The notes: a model not told the origin generated them from the sequence alone. A DNA stretch of 64,000 nt from Distichodus sexfasciatus (GCA_032718565.1 JAVGVS010000002.1:9693867-9757866), one strand, 5' to 3'. Shown: positions 22,727 to 36,873, numbered from the stretch's first letter. Program-made: numbers and translations.

Positions 22727-25700
22727 TATACAGTAAGTATGACATTCATTCATTCACAGGTCAAGACGTATCCAATAACTTACCTCTGTTCTGCTCTCCT
22801 CTTCCAAAGTTGGTCGCTTTTCATTTGTCCCATTTTCAGCCCAGCAGAATCTGGCCACAGCAGCTTTACTGCTTCATGGAATACTCTTAATGCACCCTGA
22901 AATCAAAGGCTTTGTAAAATTAAATGCTGGTTAAATGGTCTTTCTGAGGAATGTGCCAGAAGCGGGGGGCCAGACACAGCAGGAAAGAGCAGGAGAGAAT
23001 TTGTGGGGGCAAAATGAACTTTCAGAGGCCCCAGTATTTTATCATAGGGTGAACTGGCTTTTTAAAAACACGGTAGAGATTCTCTCTCCAATAAATGTCG
23101 CTAATCAAATCGGGGGAATTAGAATAAACACTCTGAGCGGGCAGACTAGGTTGTAAAATACACACAGGCTTATCGTTATTATTCCGGGTGAGCCTTGAAC
23201 CTGCCTGAAGTGGATTTGAACTAACTTTATTTAATCCTCCCTTTGTCTCTGTGGGAAATTTAAAAGAACTGCCAAAGCGTGGTGAAGCTTTACAGAGACC
23301 AAAAAAAAAAAAACGTCTCAGGCTGTGGGCTATGTTCCTCTTCCAAGAAAGGAACATGGCCGTGGGAGAAGGTTGTGGGCAGACCAGGCCCACTTCTGGA
23401 TGCAGCCAGAGACAGACAGTGCTGTTCTAAAGGAGAGACTACTAGGGGCAAAAAGCTGCTCTTCAGTGTACAATACAAATTCAATCTGACTTGTGAGGAG
23501 GTGCTTTGGGGATTTGCATATGAGGCTAATGACACTTCAGCACTGTCTGAAAGTAGCATGAGCCCAGTCTCAAGCTGAAACCTTGACTCAGTGTGACAAC
23601 ATCAGTATGACTTTGAAACATGCCGTCTGTTATTATCCAAAGAATCACATCAAGCACAATATATATGTAATACTGCATATTTTATGCTACACTTATTAAA
23701 TTTGATGCAATGGTTATCAACGATGTCAGAGTGACTCATCGGCCACTTTATTAGGAGCTCATTCATACCATAGCTGACGACTACTCATGACTACACATGT
23801 ATGGATTACGATCTCTAAACATTATAAATACTGTAGTTCCAATTAATGTAGCTGGTGAGTGTATAATGGATAATAAACAAGAGAAGGACTGATTTCTTCT
23901 TTAAATATGTTCTTGATTTCTTTGTAATTATATGATGATCCTTTCCCACAACCTTGACAACCCTGTAGAAGCCTGTGATATAATCATCACATTTGGTTTG
24001 CATAAACAGTTTGCAGATATTTATTCAGTCTCTCAGGTCAGTATTTGTTTGACAGCTATGCCATTTTCAGCCGAGCTGGCCAATTTGTGTGCTTTGAATT
24101 CATCTGCTGTGCATATATTATCTCTGGTAAACTGCCACGCTGGATAAGTAGCAAGATACACCGCTGTGGTGAAGCTGTGTTTTTGTCTTTATGTCAAATT
24201 ACAGCCGGCATGACTGAGGTCAACAGAGAAATAAGAGGATACAGCTGATTTGTTTATGAACATGAAAGCGTCCAGTTGTTGCCTATTGGCCCTTTGCCAA
24301 CAGACAGGACAAAAGAGAAAACAAGAACCAATTATTTCCAGACAAATAACACCAGAGTAATACAGCTTTTGATAAAGATTTACACAGTTACAGATGCTGA
24401 ATATCAAAGCTTTATCGCCAAGAGCAATAAAGCTTCATGTTGCTGGAAATGTAGTGATAGACAAAGTAATAATATAATAATGAAATGTAAATAAACCTCA
24501 TAATGAAGGACAGAGAGAAGAGAAAGGGTCTAGGTGTAAGAGAAAGGCGATGTGTAAGTGCATTTAGCCAGAAGCAAGCAGCATCTCCTTGGACAGCGTT
24601 TGAAATGTGTGGGACCTAATTAGAAAGGGCTCAGAAATATTAATAGAAATCCTTGCCATGGATGAATATTAATCATGATGGAGGATTCACACTTCTTCTC
24701 TCTCTCTTTCACATACACACACATAAACACACACACACACACATTGCCTGCCTGCAGCTGTGTAAGCTGTTATATGAATTGACATGTCCATGTAAATATT
24801 GCAACTAATGATAATAAGGCAGAATGATTTCCAGTGGAGGGTCCACTAATGTGCAAACATTCCCTAACAATTGTGTTGTGTTTGTTCTTTGTAAATATTC
24901 TTATTCTTTGTAAAAAATCATGAACGTTCTATTGATATTCTGTACAGCCATGTTCGGAGGGAAAAAAATACATGAACTGGATGACTGATGTCTGTGCCAA
25001 GGGATTTGGAGCACAGTCATTACCCACCTGCTACAGGATGCAGGATGGTGTTAATGATGTTGTATGCTTTGTGTTTCCCTCTCACGCTGCGCTTATCTGT
25101 TGGCTCAGTGTGAGAGCATTACTGAAGTGGGATTTACCCCTTTGGCTTCTACTTGTATGGATGGCGGGGGGTAAAGATCTCCAAGGGCAATAGGGATCAT
25201 TTATGTGAGATTATCAGGACACTGTGATCCAAAGACTCCGGATGTGCGCATGTCTGTTAGCAAACGAGGAGACAGTGTGAGACTGTGTGTGTGTGTATTT
25301 GTATGCTATAAGACCTGTCTACCAACCTGCCAAAAGTTAAAAGATTTAAAATGAACATTATATTAATTTGGTTCAAATATTTGGAAACTGGGGTTGAGGT
25401 TAGAACTATATACACAGGTAGCTACTATAAAAGTAATGCTTTTGACCTCTGTGCCAAAGCAATATGTATGAATCAAGGCTGCTAGGATGCCTTGGAGATA
25501 TCATACCTGAGCTGGTATCATCCCGATAGCCCACGCAGGCAAAATTAAGGCCTGTCCTTGTTTTAACCGCTGGCAGTATCTCTGTGTTGCATAATAACAG
25601 CCCCAATATATGCAGCTGCGCACTGTTGGCAGACAGTCACTTATACTGTGGTTATGAACCATTATACATGCCTGCTGTAGAATCCTTTGCATATTGCCAA

Positions 25701-26285
25701 AACACTAAATAAATCTACAACAGATTTACAAACAAAAATGGTCTAACAATGGGAAATGCAAGGTAAATTTAATCACTTACACTGTGGTGTAATATTAGAA
25801 AGTGACTTGTACAGATGTGTTGGAGATTTGATCTTGTGGCCAGATGCAATTCAAAAGTTTGTTTAACAATTCGCAATGTGAGTACAACAGACTGCACTGA
25901 AAAAAAAGATTCACTGGATTTACTTGAATGTGGATTTCACTGGATTTGATTGAATAATGGACATTGGTTCCACATGAATCATTTGAGTTAGGCTGTCCTT
26001 ATTCCTTTGCGTTGTTTGGTGCGTTTTGTTTTGACTTAACACAGTAAAATCACATTTTCAGTGGAAACGTTAAAATATTAAGTTGAATCCATGAGATTCA
26101 TTTTAGTTAACTTAATAAAGGCACATTCCCTGTTTTTCAGTGTGGTGAATTGATGAATGCTGTTTAATCATTGAACTAAAGCCAGAAAAAAAGGAAAGTC
26201 AACACAGAAGGATGTTGAAAAAAAAAAAAAACATGAGGAAGATATGATCCAACATATGTAATAAAGAGTATTGCTCATGTCTGCA
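22727..26285. other. Intergenic, nothing recognised
   Basis: No gene assigned. Small CA arrays near 24712-24742 and a GT run near 25285. Short frames on both strands have no domains. Confidence 0.5.
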
Positions 26286-26468
26286 GCAGTGGTGATGTAG
26301 TGGTTTGAGTCACTGGAACCTTGTGTTTGAATTTTGTGAGAGAGTAAACTGCAGTTGGACCATTGGACAAGACCATTAAAATCAAGTTTCTCCAGGGAGA
26401 CCGTCCCTGCAATTAGGAAATGTAAGCCACTCAGAATAAGAGAGTCTGATAAATGCAATCAAATATAA
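26286..26468 (+). repeat. SINE family B
   Basis: Diverged forward copy: GTGGTGATGTAGTGGTTTGA head, CAAGACCATTAAAATCAAG, TCTCCAGGGAGACCGTCCCT and a CTGATAAATGCAATCAAATA-like tail. Confidence 0.7.
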
Positions 26469-27153
26469 ATGTTAGAAGAAGGGTATGTTTTGACAGGTAT
26501 AAAGTGAGATGCTTGGACCCCATAGATAAGTTTGTTTTGGAACTTGTATTAATATTTGTTATTTGGTGGATCACATTTATCATTACTGCTACCATGCAGG
26601 ACTGTTGTTCTTGAAGATGCATTATCAGAGACACAAAAACACAAGTGTGTCTACTTTGTGGAGATGTGACAGGTACGAGCATTTACACCCATATTGGGGT
26701 AATTGTGTCTACTAGCCACATGGGGTATGTAGCACTACTTATAGCACTCTTGTGTGGAAGGTCTGTTAGAGGAACAGGTGTCTGGGCTGTAGCCTGCAGG
26801 TAAATCAGCACCTCTCCTGATCCCCACTATCCTCAAATGGCACATTGCTGTGGCACTTTGGTTAGTAAGCATGCTTTAATCGCCCTGCCTCCCACTGCGG
26901 GCCAAACAGCACTGCCGCAAACACTAAAGAGTCTTATTAATTGTTCAATACACATCATCATGTTTGCTTAAATTACATCTCCAAGGGGGATGTGGGATTC
27001 ACACAGAGCATTTCTGTACCTTAACCTCCTACTGTTAAATGCTAAATGAGCCTTTGTACACACACACACACACACACACTTAGACTGATTTTATTTAAAT
27101 GATTTTGTCCCCCAGTCCAAATTACCAGTGCATTTTACAAAACAATTACACAT

Positions 27154-27172
27154 TTTATTATTATTATTGTTG

Positions 27173-27204
<32 letters not shown>
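27154..27204. repeat. (TTA)n microsatellite
   Basis: TTA repeat with a TGTTGTTG interruption. Confidence 0.95.
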
Positions 27205-27771
27205 GACAGCAATAAAACGCAGACACTTAACCCAAATGATAGTTGTGGCTGTCTGCATTGGGTGGATGAGTTTCCATTCTATTAGAACCACATCAGATGC
27301 CTCTAAACACATTGTTCAAGCAACTGGCAGACAATGGCGTCTCTCTGTTACGTGTCGTTACTGCATGGAGGAGCATTGTTTTCTTGAACAGCATGTACTT
27401 GAGGATGCTTGGCAAGAAATTGTGGTGGGTGAAAAGGCCTTGGGTGACAGTGCTATATTATTTCAGCAGCCTAGAACGTTTGGTTTGAACGCCCACTTTA
27501 CACCCACAGCCTCTTGGCCATGTAGACACGGCTCACGCATGAACTCAGTTACCTGCTGTGTGCCACCGATTACCAAAGGTCCACATTGTGTTCATACAGA
27601 GAGAAATCATAAATGTCCACCCAACAGTGCCTCATAATCTTTTTACACACCGGATATTAATGGATTTAAATGAATATAAAATAACATCTTTCAAGTCTTG
27701 AACCATTTTGTTAGGAAAAAGAAACAGTAGATACAGTGATTTACTGCAACATGCGCAAACATGTGTGAATA
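27205..27771. other. Intergenic, nothing recognised
   Basis: A 169-codon plus-strand frame passes through here from the TTA repeat. It has no domain and no codon evidence I can point to. Confidence 0.4.
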
Positions 27772-27782
27772 CTATATATATA

Positions 27783-27841
<59 letters not shown>

Positions 27842-27873
27842 TATATACATATATATAATATATATATATATGT
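27772..27873. repeat. Imperfect (TA)n microsatellite
   Basis: About 100 nt of TA with TT and TGCA interruptions. Confidence 0.96.
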
Positions 27874-28965
27874 GTATAAAGAAATGTACTGTATGTACAA
27901 TTGCTGCCATCTTATAACAATGTAACAATGAGTTTTAAAAAACATCAGGTCGCCTGAAATGCCTGAATGAAAAGTTTTGTGCTGATGTTATATAAAGGGA
28001 AATTTGCCTAATTTGCCTCATTTTCCATGGTATATCATATTTTGCTTAGATTTAAGGTTTCTTTGATATGATTTCAGAAATGATATATAAGGTCTCAGTC
28101 CATGTCCACAAGGAAGTCACTCTCCCCAGATAAACTGCCTGATACAGATTCTCATTCCAGATCTTCACTATGATTCCTGATTACTAGATCAGATTCACAT
28201 TTACGTTGCAACTTAAAGAACATTACCAGTATGGCAAGTATGGTCATGCTGTACCTTCTGAATTTCGGACAGTTTGGATTTGGTGTTTTTGGATTGTTTT
28301 CTGGTTTGTAATATGCATATTACACCTTTCACCTTGCATCTTGGCATTTATCCATTCATTTGTCCATCAGTTGCAGTAAGTATAATAAAGTAAAGGGTAA
28401 AATGGTGCTATACTGGGAACCCTAGTGGAGTCAGAGTGGGCAGCAGCTCTGGGGAAGAGATCCTTTTAGAGGAGAAATAGTCTCCTCACACTGGACAATG
28501 GAGGAGTGCCAATCCCCCTCCTCTCTCTCTCATTTTCTCTCTCTCTCCATTCTAGTTTTTTTTTTTTCTCTTTTTTGCCCTGGCTCATCTCCTCCGCATG
28601 ACTGCCTGCTTCACTTTCAATTGAGCCAGCAGCTACTGCCGGCCGTGTCTGTCCAATCATATGCAATAGGAACAGAAAAATGCACCTCAAACGGAGGATC
28701 TCTTGCCTTAGTCTCTTGTCAGGTGAAAATGATGCTTTGAATAAAGGGCATAACTCTCCTAGGCAAGTAGATGTTCTGCCTCTACTGAGTGCATGTTTTT
28801 AGGGTGTAATGTTAGCCTCCCGTGCTATGTATTCACCTCTGTCAGTGGATACAGCCTTTGTTCTGCTCTCTGCATGGACGTTTTGGTCACTTCATGCTTG
28901 ATTTCCAACATGCAATTTATAGACAGACCAGTTCCATTTTATTCTTCTCCCTTTGTATAATGCCA
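27874..28965. other. Intergenic, nothing recognised
   Basis: No gene assigned. A pyrimidine-rich tract lies at 28515-28575. Confidence 0.5.
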
Positions 28966-29397
28966 TAATATTTGCACAATTTTTGCACTGCCTCTACTAT
29001 TTGCACAACCGTTAAACATGTATATATCACTGGTCACTTTTTAAATAACTATATCTGTACACATTATTGAAAAGTATTGCACAGAATGGTTCTCCAATGC
29101 TGCTATAATATCTATACAAATTTAAATTTCAGTTCAGACTTTTTAAGAATACACTTTTTTTAATAGACTGGATATCAAAATCTTTCATATTGAAAACTGT
29201 CAGTGAATTTCCACTTCCAGCTTAAAATGTGTATTTTGTGTCCTATTTATATATTGTTTATTCCATGTGCCCTATCTGTTCTTTGTTCTCTATTTCTTGT
29301 TGCACTGTGTAAACTGCAGCCACATCTTCTCGTCTCTCTCTATATCTGTACAATAAATAGAAGAGATGACAATAAAGTTTACTTTGACTTTGACTTT
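28966..29397 (+). mobile_element. 5'-truncated LINE 3' end
   Basis: TATTTGCACAACCGTTAAAC, CCCTATCTGTTCTTTGTTCT, CTTGTTGCACTGTGTAAACT, GTACAATAAATAGAAGAGAT and the terminal GACAATAAAGTTTACTTTGA with TTTGACTT repeats are the familiar teleost non-LTR 3' UTR. No reverse transcriptase remains. Confidence 0.75.
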
Positions 29398-31110
29398 AAA
29401 AGTTTTTAAAAATAGCATTTTTAGTTGATTGTTGAGGAAATGTTTTTTCTTGAGCAAGTTTCACTTCTAATTGCTGTGTAGAATGAGTTTGTAGATTTGA
29501 AGCTAATTATCTATAGAGCATTTGTACTGTAGTCTCTGTATCCAGTATTTTGCCAAGTACTCCAAATAAAACATGGCCTGTATTAGGATTTTCCTGTCTA
29601 AGCAGGAGGATTTAAATATGTTATGGTGCTGTGAAAGATAGAAAAGGTCACTCTACCTGCCTAATAACAGTATTCTTATTTTCTTGATTTCACACCCCAT
29701 CAAGACATTATAATATGATTTATTTAGGGATACAAAATAAGATTTTTAAAAATCTTTTAACTTAATTATTAACCAATATCCGAGCGTTTGTAAAGCAGCG
29801 CACTTAGATGTAGCAAGTAACCACTACACCTGAATAGCAAAATGACAGTCCTTCCAGGAAACACTGTATTAAGTCTAATTACAGGGATTTTCAATGTTAA
29901 ACCTCAGAAAGGAGACCCATGTTAAATAACCATGTTCCGCTCATTCTGAAGGGCATCATTAATCTCGTCTACGTGTTGTACAGGTTCATATTCTTGAAAT
30001 GCATTTGCATGTAGTGTTTTTGTCCCCGAACCAGGTCATGCAAAAATGAGCCCCAGTAGGGAGCGCACAGTTCCCATGAACATTACAGCTTAGCTCCAAT
30101 TTCGCTTCATTTAGCATGCAGACCGACAGCACTCCAAAAAACAATGCCCTTAATTATGTTGCTTACGTAAGATGCTGCAATGCTTCTCTCCTAGCTGCTT
30201 TGCATGGCATATAAACAGGTCAGCAGCACAAATCGTGCTTGCACGCGTGCCGCGGCTTTAAGACGTTTACATGCCTTATGCCGCATACCTGCGCTCAGAT
30301 ATGTATCTGTTAATGACGATCGTGAGTGACGCCAGCTACCGCGTTTGTGAAAATTGTCCCCAGTTAGAGAAGGTCTCCCCATGGGAGCGCTGATGAGGCC
30401 GAGATCACAAGCAGCTCCGCACGGCCCTCTGATCGTAGCACGAAGCTCTTCAAAAGCATCGCCGAACACGTCGCTGGCGAACACGACACACATACGGACC
30501 CACCGCTATTTAGAGCGAGCTGCGCTGTGCCAAAACAATGTTTCGTGTCACTCTGTGTAGGCCTGCGATTCAACGAGCCAGAAAACAGAAGAGAGGCCTC
30601 AAACTGTGTACATATGTGTTTGTGGCGTGCAGGCGTATGGACCATGCATGAGTGCAACCATTGGAACTGAGCTCTCTTTTTTTTTTGGTCTTGGGGAGAG
30701 AGAATATTTCACTTCCGCACAGAGCCTCTTACAGCATCATTTCAAAGCGGGGCCTCAGAGATTTTAGAGAACATGCAGTGATGTAATCATGCCTTAATAT
30801 TTTCACTCAATGCTTTTTGTCTTCACTATGGTTTGGACTGAATGTGGAGTATGTTGTAAGTGATTTCTGGACAGGGAATTTTGGCAAATTGCTTCGTCTT
30901 GCCTTGACTCTTCATAATTTAATGAACGTTGACTTTCTTATTATCCCCATTCAGAGAAAGCTCAGTACTGTCTTTTGAGATGACACTACTGACCACCCCT
31001 TCCACCGCTTGATCATTTTTGACCACAGGACTGTTGTTGTCTCACTGACACGAGATAAGTTAGACACCTTCAAAAACAGCCAACAGCACTCCTGTGGTCA
31101 TGTATGAAGT
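29398..31110. other. Intergenic, with a CpG-richer patch
   Basis: No gene recognised. 30230-30560 is CpG-richer than its surroundings and has short frames on both strands without domains. Confidence 0.45.
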
Positions 31111-31505
31111 ATTAAGCTGGGCTTACACTGTGCAATTTTCGGACTATTTTCAGCCGACTTTTCACTTGTGCGACTATTTTTTGGATCGGCCCAAGTTTCA
31201 ACGTAATGGTGCGTCGTGCATCGTGTAGTATACATGGGGTAAGGAGCACCAATTCGCAATTGGATCGGATGAAAATCAAACCTGTTCTGGTCAGAACAGA
31301 ACAATTCTGGTCGCCCCTCGTGAGGGTATCGCAATGTTGAAGCAGGGCTACGAGCTGACTCTCTCATTGAGGCTGCGCAAACACAACAATGCAGCGTGTA
31401 ATCTGGACAGAGGTACTGGAGACTCGACTTTGCAGTTCCAGGTAAAGTCCGACGTGTCATTTAGTGTGAGCGGTCAGGTCACATCTGAGCATCCACCCAT
31501 ATAGT
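31111..31505. repeat. Probable degraded DNA-transposon-derived repeat
   Basis: Starts AAGCTGGGCTTACACTGTGC and continues in the style of fish MITEs; related opening phrases occur near 20240 and 37610. No clean terminal repeats or target duplication could be defined. Confidence 0.35.
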
Positions 31506-34500
31506 GTGCGCACATAAATTTGGAACTTTGACTTTTCAAGGCATGCAATTTAGCCATACAGTTTGAGCTGGAGGTTTACTAAACGATCCTTAGATGGTTG
31601 CTTACAAAAACATTTCATGGCAGTCTAACAGTCAGCTTCAGTATTTGGGTCTAAGATGTTTCAAACATTTCTTTTAAAGTTACAAAAATTAGCATAAAAA
31701 TGTATTCACTAATTATGGGAATAGACGTTTTATAAACCTACATGTTTTTAGTTCATAATAAAGTCAGTTAAGGCCAGCATTGTCTAATCTATGCATTTTT
31801 CGGATTTTAAGCACAAAAATGGGGGCTTAGTTACCATGAATAAATGAGTTTCCACAGAGCAACCTGAGTAATAGCGTAAAAGATAAATGGATCAATTCTT
31901 CCTCTCATTTTCGCTTCCATTTTTGTCTTACCGTTTTTGATATATAAGTGATAAGATAATGAGGTGGAGAAGAGGGGGGAGTAATAGCATCCTAATTAGC
32001 TTGTGTGCTTTGAATGCTAATATCAGCGCCGAACAATTTACACCGGCTGGGCCAAAATACTTCAACGGCGGAGCAGCTGTGTAAAAATGCCATGCAGCCA
32101 CTCCAAAAACAGAAGGGTGCTCGTCTTAGTTCTCCTTCTCAGCTACGCTCGGCAAACAGAGGAAAATACAGCTGCATTTGGCCCAGACTCAAACGCCCGC
32201 CTGAGAAATCTCTTCCTGTCCACTGAACTCTGCATAGCAGTTAATTGGATGGCATCGTAAAATCGCCATTTTATTTTATATCGTCGGAATAAACAATAAA
32301 AGCAGTATGCAATTGTGTTGGAGGGTTGCTATACAGCGCGTGGCCTTTGTACATTAGGAATCTGGACACTTGAGACATCAACTGACCAATCGATCTAAAC
32401 TATGATTAGTAAGCATTTCTCCATAACAGCTAGCAGCTTTAACAGATTTGCACCACATAAGAGTTTATCTAGTCTTCACAGAGACGTTATTCCGATCGGG
32501 GTTTTTCTTTTTACCTCACGCCACACCTGAGTTAAAAAGAAACAAAAAATGAAACCCCTCACACTCTTCAGACCTTACAAAAGCGTGCAGAATCTGAAAA
32601 AAACATGCAGCGTTATTACAAGTTAAGACCACGTTAAGCTGCGCAGGGTCACAAGAGACTTTCTCAAGAGTAGCGTTCAGCCCCCTTTAATGCTCCGTGT
32701 GCCGTGCATTAAACGGATAGACCCGAGCCCTCTGAGGTTATATAAACCCTTCTGCTGACGGCTAGGTCTTGCCTGCATGATCTAATTCACTGGGACACAA
32801 GCTTATTGATTACGCCCGCACACCAGAAGAAACCTATTCCCTTCATACAAGCAAACAGCACTCGGCTTGTGGCGCTCAAAAAGATGTAAGCGATCACCAG
32901 TGTGACCGAAGGATGCAGTGTGTGTACATTGCTTACGTGTGTGTGTGTGTGAGAGAGAGAGAGTGTAGGAGGCGTAACAGCAATATTGTGGGCAAACGGA
33001 AAAACCACACGGGGTGAAAGTAACTATTGGCTGGATGCTTGAGCCCCCGGGTCAATAAGAAAATCAATTTCATCTCTGGAGAGTTTGAATAAAAATAGAA
33101 CATTTTCTTATCAGCCGGTTTACCAAGCCGAGGGTGTTACGGTGGTTCGGCACGGCGGAACCTCTACGATGGCTTCGGTGTGACATTTATATATCCATTA
33201 GAACTTGGTCTTCCTTTTCCGTCTCCAGTGTCCGGCTGCGGCCGGGGACGCAAGGTGCTTATCGGGAGCCAGACGTTGCTGGCAGGAGGGCTCTATTTTC
33301 AGCTTTATCTTAAGACGAGGCCCAGCAGAACACAGTTTCTGGAGCGCTCCTCCTGCAGATAAGAGAGACAGGCACTGACCCCAACTCGGTGGGAACGACA
33401 GCATGGGAATGCCTCTGGATGCTTCCTGGTCTGACCAGCATATTTGTCCGTACGCTGGGACGCTCAGTCTGAGCTCCTTTCAGACCTTAGATGAAGTCCA
33501 TGCATTTTTGATCTGTGCAAAACATCCAAAATATAACAGTGCTATAAGAAAATACTGCTTTTCAGAATATATGGCCAGGTATATACAGCTCTAGGTTCTA
33601 CCGCCTTAGGCGCAGTAAAGGCAAATAAGGCCACCTGACACACACACACAACCTGGCCCACGTCTCTGCAGTATAAAAAATTCATCTCAGACAACATAAA
33701 CAGCTGTCCCATCAGATACTAAAGCAGCAGCTTTATGACGGGCTCATTCCCGCTCTATCGGTAGACAGCTGCACATTATGAAGCGAATTAGCACAGCAGC
33801 ATGCAACACGGCAATGTCCCTGGAAGAACCTGCACAAAGAAGAACAGGAAAATCTCTCGGCTGGCTTAAAGGGACCTAACATGTCATTCACTCCTGTTTC
33901 ATATGCGCCTTCCCGCGATGGTCTAACGCGGCTACAAATTCTGAGCTCTGTCTCCTTCATGTTTCTCTCCATACCCTGACAGCCGAGCTTGGCAGAGAGG
34001 AAGTGCAATCTATGCTGACATTTCTCTCTACATTTCCAAGTAGCACAGAAACACTGAAGCCCCCACTAATGAGAAATGGGACATTCTAACTCCACAATGT
34101 TTGCCCATGACTGAACCAGATGTCTCAACTGTCTATGATCATTGTCTGCATCTTTTTCTACCGTTTTTGGAAATGCCAAAACGGCATTTCCTGAATCCTC
34201 AAGTGGAGAGGAAATAGCAAGAGCATGTAGTCACAGAGCCTCTGGAAAGTAAAATAATCCTTCCGGATATTTAAATCCATGTAAAGACTTACTATGCATC
34301 TCTGACTATGTACTGTGAAAATTGTCACCAAAGGGCTACGGCTTAAGAATTTTTTGAAATGATACTGTATTCAATTGTGTTTAGATAATATAATCAAAAT
34401 GCAGCAGAATCTGCAAACTAAGGCATGTCTGGCAACTGTATCCAGGTACTTCAGAACAGAGTCATCTGCAGGGGAAGAGACAAAAAGTGAGGGAGACAAA

Positions 34501-34594
34501 ATAGAAGTGACCAGATCTAGGGGTTGTTCCATTTTGGAAACCAATTCCAGAATTTTGGAAGAAAGAAATTCACTTGTGAGATGAACATATCTGT
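31506..34594. other. Intergenic, unique-looking
   Basis: No gene recognised and few repeats. A TATATAAA motif at about 32741 and a GC-richer patch at 33120-33370 are promoter-like, but no gene follows that I can identify. Confidence 0.45.
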
Positions 34595-34602
34595 CTGATC
34601 TA

Positions 34603-35316
34603 CAGTGTTAATGAGTGGCTAACTAAAATTAGCGATGCTACAAATTTAACAGCTTTAACTTTTCAGTTGTAAAAAAAATGCTGTAGCTTTTTACAAACGC
34701 AAATCATTACAAGAAAATACTATTATATGTCTCTCTCGGTAGGGGCAGTTGGTAGCGTAATGGTTAGGGCATTCGCCCCATGATCAAAAGGTCTCGGGTT
34801 CAACTCCCGGACTGGTAAAAGTATCACTGAGGTACTCATGAGCAAGGTACCATCCCCAAGTACTTCTCCCCAGGCACTGCCCATGTCAGCTGCCCAGTGT
34901 TCCTTCACGGACAGGTCAAATTCAGAGGTCACATTTTGTTGTGGTGTACTGTGTGCTGTGCTGTGTTCACAATGACAAATAAGCACTCACTCACTCATTA
35001 TAAAGACAGGTATTTTCAACTACCAGGTGTATCTAATTGGCAGAAACGGCATCTGATAGGCTACAGTGCATGCAGCACACGCTCATTGCATCACAGGCTG
35101 CTTTTGGCAGGAGTGAGATGGAGTTGGAGGATGAAGTCCACATTGACAAAAATGGAAGTAAGAATCTGTGGCTGTGAAATACCTTTAATGTAGTTAGCTT
35201 GTAGTGTAGCTAACTACTATATTAAAACAGTAGCTTCGCTATAGTTTAGCTACTTTTAATCATAAGTAGCTTGTAGCATGAAACGCTATCATTTAAAAGT
35301 AGCTTCACCAACACTG
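34603..35316. mobile_element. hAT-type MITE, copy 2, with nested SINE
   Basis: Ends are CAGTGTTA... and ...CAACACTG. The flanks CTGATCTA (34595-34602) and CTGATTTA (35317-35324) agree at 7 of 8, an 8-bp hAT-type target duplication. It shares GCGATGCTACAAA, the AGTAGCTTGTAGC... 3' region and internal segments with copy 1 and has no transposase. A SINE sits at 34742-34997, a site that is empty in copy 1. Confidence 0.88.
34742..34997 (+). repeat. tRNA-derived SINE, family A, best-preserved copy
   Basis: Full forward copy: GGGGCAGTTGGTAGCGTAAT head with A-box-like region, B-box GGTTCAACTCCC, the GAGGTACTCATGAGCAAGG and ACCATCCCCAAG linker, CAGGTCAAATTCAGAGGTC, GTGCTGTGCTGTGTTCACAA tail ending in ACTC repeats. 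Used as the reference for the other copies. Confidence 0.92.
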
Positions 35317-35535
35317 CTGATTTATTAAATCACAAGCCTATTTGGACTGTAATCACAAAAGAGCTCGATGATAGTCAAGTGAACTAAGAATTGCTCTAGA
35401 CCACAGCAACATAGCAGTGTCTCATTTGGTTTCTCCTCTGCTTTGTCAGTAAAAAGTAAAGAAAAATAGACAGTGTGACATACCTAAGGTCTGCAGTGCT
35501 TTTGTACACTGTCAAACAGACAACTTTCTATGAAT

Positions 35536-35604
35536 CATACATACATACATACATACATACATACATACATACATACATACATACATACATACATACATAC
35601 ATAC
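35536..35604. repeat. (CATA)n microsatellite
   Basis: About 17 uninterrupted four-base units. Confidence 0.98.
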
Positions 35605-36807
35605 GGCGAGCTGTTTTGTAAGGTCTGGCTGCGTTGAAGACTGAGGGCTTCATATAAAAGGCAGAAGAGCAGCGGTGAAGGGCTTCCTCACAAATCCCAT
35701 ACCCTTACACTCTCACTTTGTGGTACTGTTGCTACAGATTATGTAAGACACCTCCCTAGCATGTGTTTATTTAGATACAGAACCCTGGGCGCAATACTCA
35801 CTCCAGAGAATTTGTTCCAGTCCTTTTTAAAATCCCAACGGTGGAAGTGTTTGCAATTACAAAATCGACGCACAAGTTCTAGATATACTTCCCTTAAACA
35901 AGACTGGCGATGTGTTCACTGATTTCAGGAAGATTCAGCAACATGTCATCACGTGCTCATTATTATCTATGTAGTGCACGGATGGCTTGAGTATTCTCAC
36001 TGCTATTGCTTGACCCACTTATGCACTGCATAAGGTCACAGCTCTGCATATATCCAGAGTCGCTTTTATCTGCTCCAAAGATTAAAAAAACAAATATAGC
36101 ATCACATTTGGAGCACTTCTGTGAATGTTTTAAAACTAACTGCGGAAAATATAATGTAGGTTTATTTCTGGCCAGCTAAAAACATGGAGTCGCACCAATG
36201 CAGGAAGGCAAACATATTTTTTTAAGTCTTGATGCTTACCAATGGAGTGTGAAGACATGAAAATGCCTCCCAGGCAAACCAACACCCAATAATGTCCTTT
36301 CAGAGCAAACAACATTAATAAAAAGCAGCCCAGGGAAAGTCAGCTGACTCGGAGGAAGCTAACCACTAACATAAAGAGAGTCGAAATCCTTCGTCGTCCA
36401 ACACTCAAATAATGTGGTAACTTTACTGCATTTATATAAATTACGATGCAAATATATTTTAAAAAGGCAAAGTATCCATCCTTATATTTTTGCTATTTAA
36501 CAGAATCAAACCAAATTTAATAGTTCACTGTCTGTTTGTCTATAAATTCTGATATTATATAGTCAGACCTTTGTTTACAAAAGTGATTCTCTAACAGATT
36601 TTAACAGTCTGCCCTGGAAAACAATGAAGGTCAAGTGAAAAACAAAGTACCACTTACAGAAACATAATGGCCTGGTTTCTTGAACATGGATTAAGCTTAG
36701 CCTTGTACTGAACTGCAGGTACAATGGAGATTTATCACTGAATTTCAAAGATAGTCTAGGTGTAATCATTATCTGGGAAACTGGCCCACTACTACCATTT
36801 TTACCAC

Positions 36808-36820
36808 TAATAATAATAAT

Positions 36821-36873
<53 letters not shown>
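36808..36873. repeat. (AAT)n microsatellite
   Basis: About 22 units with one AATT interruption. Confidence 0.97.

Noticed and set aside
27128..27637. 169-codon plus-strand frame
   Set aside because: Starts inside a TTA repeat (poly-Leu) and has no domain; long frames arise by chance in this window.
30386..30410. CTGATGAGG motif suggesting a hammerhead ribozyme
   Set aside because: The second conserved GAAA core and flanking helices are missing.
34742..34810. Possible tRNA gene
   Set aside because: The A/B-box-like region belongs to a SINE head. The cloverleaf is degenerate and the sequence recurs in eight other SINE copies.
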